Assembly: GCA_046706945.1 (NCBI GenBank)
Contig: JBJKOY010000185.1
Location: 1-15,209, forward strand
DNA length: 15,209 nt
Source: FEN-1297 sp046706945
GTDB lineage: Bacteria; Bacteroidota; Ignavibacteria; Ignavibacteriales; Ignavibacteriaceae
Direction: 5' to 3'
The translations under genes were made by a program, and so were the position numbers. Below are positions 7,605-14,760 of this stretch, piece by piece. Below the pieces are notes generated by a model. The model was not told where the DNA came from. It saw only the letters and a program-made list of their open reading frames with translations, and did no database searches. Each line of letters starts with the position of its first letter. Positions within the stretch are counted from its first letter, which is position 1.

Positions 7605-8362
7605 AGGACGCTCCAGCTGAAAAATTTATTTCTTATGTAAACAATTATTCGGATTCCAAGATAAACAGTTGCTCCCACAATTAAAGTCCCGGTGAAGAGG
7701 GCGGACAAATCCTCATACCGCATCGCCGTTCTGAAAATATTCCCCAATCCGTACCGTCCTTTTATATATTCAAAAACTATCATAACCGTCCATAAGTACA
7801 AATGGAGATCGAACAAGTGCCGGATCAGCCCCGGCTGCGCGGCATTCCAGATTATTTTTTTCCTTATGATATCGTCTCCCGCTCCCAGAGATTTGGCGGA
7901 GTCAATATATTCTTTCCCGACGCTCGATACTTCTTCCTTTAATTTTATCAGCAGCGAAAAAAAAGATGTCCCGAAAGCAAATAAAAATTCTATGTAATTC
8001 GAAAAAGGGAACCAGAAGATCAAAAACATGCCGATAATTATTCCCGGAATATATTCGGAGAAAAAATTCAATGAGAAAATAAATTCGCTTAGAATATGAT
8101 TATGCTTAATTAAAAAATTCCTGAGAATATAAATAACCCAATATGCCGACAACATGGAAAAGTATATTGCGCTGATAGTAACAACGAAATTAACCGGTAA
8201 ATTATATACCTTCCAAAGCGCGGAGAAAGACAGGATTACGATTGACGGTTTCGGTAAAAACTGGTTAGGGGGGATAATAAATTCGAACAAAACAACCCAA
8301 AGCAGGAAATAAGTCAATATAAAAAACTTCAGATGTTTTGAGGAATTTTTTTTAAAATTCAT
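7601..8362 (-). CDS. ABC transporter permease, NitT/TauT (SsuC-like) family
   Basis: The 253-residue protein has about six hydrophobic segments (near 12-30, 58-80, 100-120, 122-140, 186-200 and 220-243). The family's opening motif FLPKPS is at 35-40. The coupling loop EYIDSAKSLGAGDDIIRKK at 151-169 is recognisably the EAA loop (EAAxxxGA) that docks on the ATPase, with GA kept. GRYGLGNIF...AMRYED near 202-217 is also typical of the family. It would form the inner-membrane channel for a small anion or organic solute. The gene has an ATG start with little Shine-Dalgarno signal and overlaps the ATPase gene by 4 bases. No periplasmic binding protein is adjacent, which is unusual for an importer of this class. 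Substrate cannot be read from the sequence. Confidence 0.87.
   Translation of the reverse strand: MNFKKNSSKHLKFFILTYFLLWVVLFEFIIPPNQFLPKPSIVILSFSALWKVYNLPVNFVVTISAIYFSMLSAYWVIYILRNFLIKHNHILSEFIFSLNFFSEYIPGIIIGMFLIFWFPFSNYIEFLFAFGTSFFSLLIKLKEEVSSVGKEYIDSAKSLGAGDDIIRKKIIWNAAQPGLIRHLFDLHLYLWTVMIVFEYIKGRYGLGNIFRTAMRYEDLSALFTGTLIVGATVYLGIRIIVYIRNKFFSWSVL
7611..7614 (-). promoter_or_regulatory. Shine-Dalgarno site deciding the TTG start of the ABC ATPase
   Basis: GGAG, inside the last codons of the permease gene, lies 6 bases before TTG at 7604-7602. No ATG is better placed, and the N-terminal segment MNVKSALLEIKGVVKYF is a normal ABC ATPase beginning, so the TTG start is preferred. Confidence 0.6.
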
Positions 8363-8418
8363 AATCGACCGGCGGTTATGGGTAAAGGTTCCGAATAAAA
8401 ACGAAAATCGTCTTAATG

Positions 8419-8447
8419 AATATATCGAATGCCGGTATCTATATCAA
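8419..8447 (-). promoter_or_regulatory. Sigma70-like promoter of the ABC permease-ATPase pair
   Basis: On the minus strand TTGATA (8447-8442), a 17-base spacer and TATATT (8424-8419) form a good -35/-10 pair starting just after the stop codon of the upstream hydrolase gene. The predicted start near 8412 leaves a leader of about 50 bases. The hexamers and spacing are the same as at 5101-5129. Confidence 0.55.
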
Positions 8448-8454
8448 CATGCTA

Positions 8455-9117
8455 TTAATTATACTTATTATTCGGTTCGTGAAGAAAAGGGTTCTCTCTT
8501 TTTTCAAGACCTATTTTGCTTGATTCGCCGTGACCGGGGTAAATCATAACATTATCCGGAAGGGTAAGCAGCACGGTTCTTATCGAGGTTATTAATGTTT
8601 CATAGTCCCCTCCCCATAAATCGGTTCTTCCGATGCCGTTTTTAAAAAGTACGTCGCCCGTTATACAAACAGATTCCTTTGAGAAATAAAAGCAGTATTC
8701 CCCCGCGGTATGTCCCGGCGTGAAAAGAAAAGTTACATGAGAATTTCCGATAGTCAGATCCGTATTTCGGGAAATAAGCTTGTCAGGTAATGGAGGAGGT
8801 TTAATCTCAAGCCCGAAAACGACCGCCTGATCGACAGCATGCTTGAGGAGTTCGACGTCTTTTTCAGGGACAAAGTACCGGGGACCGAAAGAGTTTTTTA
8901 TAAAATTTGATCCCATCAAATGGTCCACGTGGCAGTGCGTGTTAAGCAAATAAAGGAGACAAAGTCCGTTTGAGTCGATATATTTCGTTAATTCTTTTTC
9001 TTCGCTCGAGTTTGAGCAGCCCGGATCGATTATAATACTCTCTTTGGTGCCTTCGTCCCATATAACGTAGGTATTTACCGAAAACATATTGAAAACGAAT
9101 TTCTTAACAACAAGCAT
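8455..9117 (-). CDS. Metallo-beta-lactamase-fold hydrolase, glyoxalase II-like (GloC/YcbL type)
   Basis: The 220-residue protein carries the full dinuclear metal site of the family: THCHVDH at 60-66 (His61, His63, Asp65, His66), His136 in TPGHTAG, Asp155 in TGD and His196 in PGHG. DPG at 31-33 and the GDVLF-N-GIGRTDL segment are typical of hydroxyacylglutathione hydrolases of the short YcbL/GloC class, which lack the C-terminal glutathione-binding domain of GloB. It most likely hydrolyses a thioester such as S-lactoylglutathione or another low-molecular-weight thiol adduct in the cytoplasm; the exact substrate is uncertain, and other MBL hydrolases share these motifs. It starts 4 bases after aroC stops, with no clear Shine-Dalgarno site, so it is probably translated by coupling to aroC. 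Confidence 0.88.
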   Translation of the reverse strand: MLVVKKFVFNMFSVNTYVIWDEGTKESIIIDPGCSNSSEEKELTKYIDSNGLCLLYLLNTHCHVDHLMGSNFIKNSFGPRYFVPEKDVELLKHAVDQAVVFGLEIKPPPLPDKLISRNTDLTIGNSHVTFLFTPGHTAGEYCFYFSKESVCITGDVLFKNGIGRTDLWGGDYETLITSIRTVLLTLPDNVMIYPGHGESSKIGLEKRENPFLHEPNNKYN

Positions 9118-9121
9118 AAAA

Positions 9122-10333
9122 TTATTTTCTGAAATTATTTTTTATCCTGGTATTTAATTTCTTTGTGTAATTCCTGAAGTTGTCCCTGGTTTCTTCCATC
9201 GAATTTCCTCCGAATTTGTCGATAAAAAATTTGGCCAGGCTCCATGCGAGCATGGATTCCGCGATTACGGCGCAGGCTGGAACGGCAACAAAATCGCTTC
9301 TTTCCCTTCTTGCGTCCACTCTTTTCAAAGTCTTTAGATCCACGCTTTCAATAGGGCTCATCAGCGTAGCAATCGGCTTCATAGCCGCGCGTACGATAAT
9401 CGGCAGACCGGTGGAAATTCCGCCTTCGATCCCTCCGGCTCTGTTCGTTCTTCTGGCGAACCCGGCTTTACCGTATATTATCTCGTCGTGAGATTCCGAT
9501 CCGAAGCGCTCGGCCGATTTATAACCGGTCCCGATCGATACCGCTTTTACCGCATTAATGGACATAACGGAGTGCGCTATTTCCGCATCCAGTTTCGTAT
9601 CGTATTGTATAAAACTGCCCAAACCGACAGGCACTCCTGTAGCGACGACGAAGAAAGTCCCGCCCAGGGTATCGCCTTTTTTCTTGGCTGTTTTTATTTT
9701 ACTTATTATTTTTTCCTCGTGCTCTTTATCAAGCACTCTTACGTCGCTCTTATCCGCCGATTCCGAAAGCGACCACCCTTTAAAATGCTTAGGCATATTA
9801 TTATTGAAAAGATTATCGGCCGTATTTTCTTTCGGATAAATTCCGCCTATGCTCTCTACAAAACTTCCCACAGATATACCGAATTCTTCCAGGAATCTTC
9901 TTGCTACGGAGCAGGCCGCTACCCTTGCCGCCGTTTCCCTCGCGCTTGATCTTTCTATAGAGTTCCTGATATCGTTAAAATTATATTTTGAAATTCCCAC
10001 CAGATCGGCATGACCCGGCCGCGGTATAGTTATTTTTTCTGTTTTAATCTTTTGTTTGCCGGATGTCATTTTCTCGATCCAATTTTCCCAGTCCCTGTTT
10101 TTGACCATGAGAGCAATCGGCGAGCCCAGGGTCTTTTGAAAACGGATACCGGATAGAATTTCCGCCGTATCGGTCTCTATCTTCATTCTCAAACCCCTGC
10201 CGTATCCGGTCTGTCTTCTTTTTAAATGAAAGTTAATATAATCGTTTTCAATTTTTAAATTCGACGGAAATCCCTCGACCAGAGCTATTAAAGATTTCCC
10301 GTGCGATTCGCCGGCAGTTAAAAACCGTATCAT
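9122..10333 (-). CDS. aroC: Chorismate synthase
   Basis: The 403-residue protein contains all three signature regions of the family: GESHG at 8-12 (His11), RPGHAD at 105-110 (His108) with RSSARETAARVA at 128-139, and NRAGGIEGGIS at 297-307 with RRERSDF at 342-348. It converts 5-enolpyruvylshikimate-3-phosphate to chorismate using reduced FMN, the last step of the shikimate pathway leading to aromatic amino acids, folate and quinones. The length fits the roughly 390-400 residue class. GGAGA lies a few bases before the ATG at 10333. No other shikimate genes are nearby. It lies just beyond the htrA terminator with very little room for a promoter, and it leads the MBL hydrolase gene. Confidence 0.97.
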   Translation of the reverse strand: MIRFLTAGESHGKSLIALVEGFPSNLKIENDYINFHLKRRQTGYGRGLRMKIETDTAEILSGIRFQKTLGSPIALMVKNRDWENWIEKMTSGKQKIKTEKITIPRPGHADLVGISKYNFNDIRNSIERSSARETAARVAACSVARRFLEEFGISVGSFVESIGGIYPKENTADNLFNNNMPKHFKGWSLSESADKSDVRVLDKEHEEKIISKIKTAKKKGDTLGGTFFVVATGVPVGLGSFIQYDTKLDAEIAHSVMSINAVKAVSIGTGYKSAERFGSESHDEIIYGKAGFARRTNRAGGIEGGISTGLPIIVRAAMKPIATLMSPIESVDLKTLKRVDARRERSDFVAVPACAVIAESMLAWSLAKFFIDKFGGNSMEETRDNFRNYTKKLNTRIKNNFRK

Positions 10334-10365
10334 TACTTCTCCGAAAATTGTTTAGGAGCAAATAT

Positions 10366-10398
10366 AAAAAAAACGCCCGAAAAACCGGGCGTTTTTAT
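10366..10398 (-). terminator. Hairpin terminator after the HtrA gene (symmetric, could act both ways)
   Basis: CGCCCG at 10374-10379 pairs with CGGGCG at 10386-10391, giving a 6-bp GC stem with a 6-base loop. It is flanked by a run of A on one side and T on the other, so both strands show stem plus U-tract. It starts about 23 bases beyond the HtrA stop codon, so its natural role is to end the HtrA transcript before aroC. Confidence 0.9.
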
Positions 10399-10420
10399 AA
10401 ATAATTTTAAATTCGAAATT

Positions 10421-11914
10421 TTACTTGGAATCCGAAGGTATTTCCAATCCGACAAACGCTTTTGTCCCCTGCGAATCCACTACTTTAAGAAGAACCGCTG
10501 AGCCCTTTTTGCTGTCGATAATCTTTTTGAATTGTTCTGCGTTTTTAACCGGTTCTCTGTCGGCCTCGGTAATTACCATTCCTCGTCCCAGGTTCTGGTT
10601 TTGTGCAGGCCCGTACGCTTGAACGTCCGTAATCATAACTCCGTTATCTACTTTGAAGTCCGATTTCTCCTTCGAGGTCAGATTCCTTACAGTCATTCCG
10701 ATTCCTTTAAAAGTAAGGGAATTGTTTTCGGAATTATTGTTGTTTTCCGATTGTTCTTTGTTAGAAGTAGGTTCGGCCTTATTCTCACCGTTTCTTTCCT
10801 TAAGAGTAACTTTTCTGGTTATCGTCCTGCCGTTTCTGAACAAAGTCAAAGTAACCACGCTACCCGCTGTTTTGGTGGCTATAATACTTTGAAGCTCGTT
10901 GGGCCTGTTCACGTTTTTTCCGTCAACTTTGAGTATTACGTCCCCGGGTTTTATATCTTCTTTAGAAGCGGCGCCGCCGGGTACAACGCCCTGGATGATC
11001 ACGCCTTCGGGTTTATCCATACCGAGAGACTTTGCCATTGCGTCATCCACTTCGCCGATTTCCACTCCGATATAACCTCTTGTAACTTTGCCGTAAGCGA
11101 TTAATTCTTTGGCAACCGATTTAACCAGGTTTATAGGTATGGCAAAGCCGTAGCCGATAAAGCTTCCCGAACTGGATGCGGCTATTGCGGAATTTATACC
11201 GATGACCGCACCGGAAAGATCTACAAGAGCCCCTCCGCTGTTTCCGGGATTTATCGCCGCATCGGTCTGCAGGTAGTCTTCTATTCCGTAACGGCTATTA
11301 ATTAAACCGAGATGTCCTCTTCCCCGCGCGCTTATTATTCCGGCGGTTACAGTCGAGGTTAATGAAAGCGGGTTGCCTATTGCCATTACCCACTGTCCTA
11401 CCTTTACGCTGTCCGAATTCCCCAAGAAAGCCGCCGGCAGATCATGGGCGTCGATCTTAATAACTGCTATATCGGTAAGCGGATCGGTACCGATTACCTT
11501 TGCCGTGAAAACTCTTTTATCGTATAAACCTACCTTCACCGAAGTAGCGTTTTTAACAACATGATAATTTGTAACGATGTATCCGTCAGGTGAAATTATA
11601 ATTCCGCTTCCCGAGCCTTCTTCTTCCTTAGGCATATTCTCGAACGGGAAAAAGAAAAAATTCTCGTGCGGGTTTTCGGTTTTTGCCACGACCGTAATCT
11701 GTACTATTTCAGGTGTTACGGATTTGGCTACCTCAATAAAGGCTTTACTGAATGAAGTTGCGTCAGCATTCAGGTCTACCGGCGGATAAGAAGCTCCCAT
11801 TTTTATGCTGGCAAAACTCGGTCTTACCAGACCGAATCCGGATACTAAAACTGCACCGAATACAATCCCAATAATTACTAGTGCTATCGCACCCCATAAA
11901 CCTTTAGATTTCAT
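10421..11914 (-). CDS. HtrA/Deg-family serine protease with two PDZ domains
   Basis: The 497-residue protein has an N-terminal hydrophobic segment (about 7-30) acting as signal peptide or membrane anchor. A trypsin-like protease domain (about 55-270) follows, with His118 in TNYHVV, Asp148 in LTDIAVIKI and Ser226 in GNSGGAL. PDZ1 (about 278-372) has GYIGVEIGEV and IKPGDVILKVDGKNV. PDZ2 is near 400-490, after an Asn/Glu-rich linker. This is the DegP/DegQ/MucD architecture of periplasmic quality-control proteases that degrade or refold damaged envelope proteins. GGAGG lies 8 bases before the ATG. It is 74 bases downstream of recO and has a terminator behind it, so it is probably a single-gene unit, possibly with its own promoter. 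Paralog identity (degP versus degQ) cannot be decided, so no symbol is given. Confidence 0.96.
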   Translation of the reverse strand: MKSKGLWGAIALVIIGIVFGAVLVSGFGLVRPSFASIKMGASYPPVDLNADATSFSKAFIEVAKSVTPEIVQITVVAKTENPHENFFFFPFENMPKEEEGSGSGIIISPDGYIVTNYHVVKNATSVKVGLYDKRVFTAKVIGTDPLTDIAVIKIDAHDLPAAFLGNSDSVKVGQWVMAIGNPLSLTSTVTAGIISARGRGHLGLINSRYGIEDYLQTDAAINPGNSGGALVDLSGAVIGINSAIAASSSGSFIGYGFAIPINLVKSVAKELIAYGKVTRGYIGVEIGEVDDAMAKSLGMDKPEGVIIQGVVPGGAASKEDIKPGDVILKVDGKNVNRPNELQSIIATKTAGSVVTLTLFRNGRTITRKVTLKERNGENKAEPTSNKEQSENNNNSENNSLTFKGIGMTVRNLTSKEKSDFKVDNGVMITDVQAYGPAQNQNLGRGMVITEADREPVKNAEQFKKIIDSKKGSAVLLKVVDSQGTKAFVGLEIPSDSK

Positions 11915-11945
11915 TTTTATATTCCTCCGATTATTTTCTTTTTAT

Positions 11946-11973
11946 ATTTTATTGACATTACCGCAAATCCCAA
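11946..11973 (-). promoter_or_regulatory. Possible promoter of the HtrA gene
   Basis: On the minus strand TTGGGA (11973-11968), a 16-base spacer and TAAAAT (11951-11946) give a partial sigma70 match in the recO-htrA gap. I see no sigmaE-like or CpxR-like box that would mark envelope-stress control. It is a weak call. Confidence 0.3.
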
Positions 11974-11988
11974 ACCATCATTTCATCG

Positions 11989-12729
11989 TCATTTTAACAG
12001 CTTAAGCGATTGAATACCGCTAAAGTCCGGTATTTGATATTTCAAATAGATTTCCATAAAAGTGATTGCTTTGTCTGCTGTTGCGGTATTAAAAGTTTCA
12101 ATTCTTTTACTGGTTTTTAGACAAATTAAATAATTAAAAAGTTCCGCAGATAATGTATAAGATTCAAGATGTCCGGCCCTGCAATCATCGCATAAAATAC
12201 CCATTTCGTAATTATAACCCAAATCGCCTCCTTTCAGGTTTGTTTTACCGCATACGGAACATCTTTCCAGCTGAAGTTCGTATCCTATTTCCTTAATGAA
12301 GAATAAAAAATATCTGCCGAACAGCAGCGAAGGATGTTCGGCGGAAGTTTCCATTAGTGAAAGGATTCTGACCGACCCGTTAAACAGCCTTGTGTTGGTT
12401 TCGTGTTCGGCTGTTAGTTTTTTCAGCAGTTCCGTTACGGCCTGCGAATATCTTAATTTATCCAAATCCTCTTTTATTTTCGGGAAATAATGAATAAGAT
12501 CTGCGCCTGAAATAAACTGCAGCTCCCGTGTATCTTTTTTATAAAGGATTATCTGAAGATGATTAATCGGATCGGCAACAAGTCCGATCTTCGATTTCGG
12601 GCTTCTGCCGCCCTTGATAATGGCGCTCATCCTGCCGTAATCTTTCGTAAAAAAAGATACGATGCTGCTTGTGTCGCCGTAGTTCAATTTGCTGAGAACT
12701 ATGGCTTCGGTTTTAATTATTTCACTCAT
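11989..12729 (-). CDS. recO: DNA repair protein RecO
   Basis: The 246-residue protein begins with the N-terminal OB-fold typical of RecO: TEAIVLSKLNYGDTSSIVSFFTKDYG, then IIKGGRSPKSK and a Leu-rich helical middle. The C-terminal part carries the zinc-binding cysteines of bacterial RecO, Cys157-x2-Cys160 and Cys180-x2-Cys183 (CSVCGK and CDDC). RecO binds single-stranded DNA and SSB and, with RecR, loads RecA during recombinational gap repair. Length is normal. The start codon overlaps the mtnA stop in an ATGA, and there is no good Shine-Dalgarno site, which fits translational coupling within the kinase-mtnA-recO operon. Confidence 0.95.
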   Translation of the reverse strand: MSEIIKTEAIVLSKLNYGDTSSIVSFFTKDYGRMSAIIKGGRSPKSKIGLVADPINHLQIILYKKDTRELQFISGADLIHYFPKIKEDLDKLRYSQAVTELLKKLTAEHETNTRLFNGSVRILSLMETSAEHPSLLFGRYFLFFIKEIGYELQLERCSVCGKTNLKGGDLGYNYEMGILCDDCRAGHLESYTLSAELFNYLICLKTSKRIETFNTATADKAITFMEIYLKYQIPDFSGIQSLKLLK

Positions 12730-13742
12730 CGGATAAAATTATAAGGAAAAAAGTATACTTTTTCCTCGGTAATTATTCCTGATATTAGATGCGAAGGGGT
12801 TACGTCGAATGCAGGAGAAAACACCTCGTAGTGATCGGGGACAACTTTATTGCCGTTGACCGAGGTTATCTCGTTTTTGTTTCTAATTTCTATTTCGATT
12901 TCGGCTCCAGTTGCGATAGATCTGTCGATTGTGGTTGTGGGAGCGGCAATATAAAAAGGAATATTGTGGTAGTTGCAAAGCACTGCAAGGCTGTATGTAC
13001 CGACCTTATTGGCCGTATCGCCGTTCAGGGCAATCCTGTCGGCCCCGACGACGACGAAATCCACCCTGCCGGAATTCATCAGCACCGCGGCGCCGGAATC
13101 CGTCTGGATTGAAAAAGGGATACCCGACCTGTCAAGCTCAAACGCGGTTAATCTGGAACCTTGAAGAAGCGGCCTGGTTTCATCCGCATATACGAATTCG
13201 ACAAGTCCTTTTTCGAAGCCCTTTTTTATTACATTGAAGGCGGTGCCGTCTCCGCCGGTAGCCAGTTTACCGGTGTTGCAGTGCGTAAGTATCCTGGATT
13301 TCTTCTTGAAAACCGTAAGTCCGTTAATTCCTATCCGGTCGCATTTTTCAATGTCGTCTTTGTGAAAGTCCGCCGCTTTTCTTAAAAGTATTTCGTACGC
13401 ATTCTCGCCCGGTTTTATCCGTTCGAATATTTTTTTCATTTCGTCCAGGGCGAAGAAAAGATTCACGGCCGTCGGTCGGGTTTTCCTTAGTCTTTCGTAT
13501 GCCCGGTAAAAAGCCTGCTGAATTTCCGAAGCAGGAATACCTTTTAAGGACACAGCAAGACCGTAAGCGGCTGTTATGCCGATGGCGGGGGCGCCTCTGA
13601 TCTCCAGTCTCTCAATTGCTTCCGCTATCCTTTCGTAATCATCTGTTTCAACATATTCTTCGCGGAGAGGCAATTTAGTCTGATCGAGGAAAAGAAATTT
13701 CCCGTCGCGAAAATCGATCGAATAGTATTTATTATTTTTCAT
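12726..13742 (-). CDS. mtnA: S-methyl-5-thioribose-1-phosphate isomerase
   Basis: The protein is 338 residues from the ATG at 13742; a TTG codon directly before it extends the frame by one residue, and I prefer the ATG. Counting from that TTG as residue 1, RGAPAIG is at 50-56, the catalytic Cys156 lies in LTHCNTGKLAT, and Asp236 in VVGADRIALNGDTANKVGT. This Cys/Asp pair catalyses aldose-ketose isomerisation of methylthioribose-1-phosphate to methylthioribulose-1-phosphate in methionine salvage. Related enzymes act on 5-deoxyribose-1-phosphate (DrdI) or ribose-1,5-bisphosphate; the CNTGxLAT motif favours MtnA or DrdI over the archaeal ribose-bisphosphate isomerase. It overlaps the PfkB kinase gene by 11 bases and recO by 4. 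No other salvage gene (mtnP, mtnB, mtnC, mtnD) lies in the window. Confidence 0.94.
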   Translation of the reverse strand: MKNNKYYSIDFRDGKFLFLDQTKLPLREEYVETDDYERIAEAIERLEIRGAPAIGITAAYGLAVSLKGIPASEIQQAFYRAYERLRKTRPTAVNLFFALDEMKKIFERIKPGENAYEILLRKAADFHKDDIEKCDRIGINGLTVFKKKSRILTHCNTGKLATGGDGTAFNVIKKGFEKGLVEFVYADETRPLLQGSRLTAFELDRSGIPFSIQTDSGAAVLMNSGRVDFVVVGADRIALNGDTANKVGTYSLAVLCNYHNIPFYIAAPTTTIDRSIATGAEIEIEIRNKNEITSVNGNKVVPDHYEVFSPAFDVTPSHLISGIITEEKVYFFPYNFIR

Positions 13743-14646
13743 CAAATCTCGATAAGTCCAAAAATTCCCTGTACCTGTCCTGTACTCTTAAATAGTCCAG
13801 GTCGTCGAATCCCTTGGTGCTGAATTGCTCCACGCAGAAGGATGCCATCGCGCTGCCGTATATAACCGCTCTCTTCATATTTTCCGCGCTAAGGTCCTGA
13901 GTTTTGTGAAGGTAGCCGATGAAACCCCCGGCAAAGGTATCTCCCGCACCGGTAGGATCATATATCATTTCGAGAGGATATGCAGGGGCGGAGAAAATTA
14001 CGTCTTCGGTAAACAATAATGCTCCGTGCTCTCCTTTTTTTATGATAAGAATCTCCGGACCCATATCGCGTATATTCCGCGCCGCCTTGATGAGGTTGGG
14101 TTCTTTTGCCAAAAGTCTCGCTTCTGAATCGTTGATTATCAATACGTTCACCCTCGGGAGCAGTTCCATCAGCGTATCTTTTTTCCCTTCGATCCAGTAA
14201 TTCATCGTGTCGCATACGACGAATTTGGGATTTTCCATTTGATCAAGGACTTTCATCTGCAGTCCCGGATCGATATTGCCCAAACAAACGAATTTTGCTT
14301 TTCTGGCTTTTTCGGGAATTACCGGATTGAAATTTTCGAATACATTTAATTCGGTAAATAAAGTGTCTCTTACATTCAGATCATAATGGTATTTCCCGGA
14401 CCAGCGAAAAGTTTTCCCGCCTTCTATAATCTGAAGGCCTTCAAGATCAATATCGTTGTTTTCCAGCAAGGCGATATAACTTTTGGGGAAATCCTCCCCG
14501 ACAACTCCGACCAGGTAGACCGGACCGCTGAAATAACCTGCCGCTATTGAAATATAAACGGCCGACCCCCCTAATGCCTCTTCCACCCTGTCAAACGGCG
14601 TAATTACCGTATCCAAACCTAGTGAACCAACTACTAATAAGCCCAA
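13732..14646 (-). CDS. PfkB-family sugar/nucleoside kinase, substrate unknown
   Basis: The 304-residue protein has the ribokinase-like layout. It shows an N-terminal beta strand LLVVGSLGLDTV, the substrate-side motif EALGGSAVY (23-31), NDSEARLL near 172-179, and the PfkB signature DPTGAGDTFAGGF at 230-242, with Asp236 as catalytic base and GAGD as anion hole. Such kinases phosphorylate ribose, adenosine, fructose derivatives and related compounds. It directly precedes mtnA with an overlap, so a sugar feeding or derived from thioribose or deoxyribose salvage is an attractive but unproven substrate. Classical methylthioribose kinase (MtnK) belongs to a different fold, so this is not MtnK. The start is TTG with GGAG 5 bases upstream, and there is no better ATG. 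Confidence 0.9.
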   Translation of the reverse strand: MGLLVVGSLGLDTVITPFDRVEEALGGSAVYISIAAGYFSGPVYLVGVVGEDFPKSYIALLENNDIDLEGLQIIEGGKTFRWSGKYHYDLNVRDTLFTELNVFENFNPVIPEKARKAKFVCLGNIDPGLQMKVLDQMENPKFVVCDTMNYWIEGKKDTLMELLPRVNVLIINDSEARLLAKEPNLIKAARNIRDMGPEILIIKKGEHGALLFTEDVIFSAPAYPLEMIYDPTGAGDTFAGGFIGYLHKTQDLSAENMKRAVIYGSAMASFCVEQFSTKGFDDLDYLRVQDRYREFLDLSRFDEK

Positions 14647-14760
14647 TTTTACTCCGGGATAAATTTATAAATTCAATTTCAAAAATAAAGAATTCGATTT
14701 TTAAACCATAATATTTAAAAATTATTTTTCATAAAATAACTTAATTTATTAATTTCCGAT
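14647..14760. other. Divergent AT-rich spacer between the PfkB kinase and the small cysteine gene
   Basis: This 114-base spacer must hold promoters for both directions. On the minus strand TATTTTTG with a TATG 19 bases upstream loosely resembles the Bacteroidota promoter pattern (TTTG, 19-21 bases, TAnnTTTG), but no sigma70 pair as good as those at 5101 and 8419 is seen. On the plus strand nothing convincing stands out. No inverted repeat suggestive of an operator was noticed. Confidence 0.3.
14652..14655 (-). promoter_or_regulatory. Shine-Dalgarno site deciding the TTG start of the PfkB kinase
   Basis: GGAG lies 5 bases before the TTG at 14646-14644. The protein begins LLVVGSLGLD right after this codon, matching the normal PfkB N-terminus, so the TTG is accepted as start. 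Confidence 0.6.

Noticed and set aside
10360..10367. TATATTTG as a Bacteroidota-type -7 element for aroC
   Set aside because: It fits TAnnTTTG exactly, but there is no TTTG at the expected distance and the upstream DNA is the terminator stem. It is kept only as part of a low-interest finding.
12726..13742. eIF2B-like or ribose-1,5-bisphosphate isomerase instead of MtnA
   Set aside because: The RGAPAIG, CNTGKLAT and GADRIALNGDTANKVGT motifs follow the MtnA pattern closely, so the methylthioribose-type isomerase is preferred; DrdI specificity remains open.
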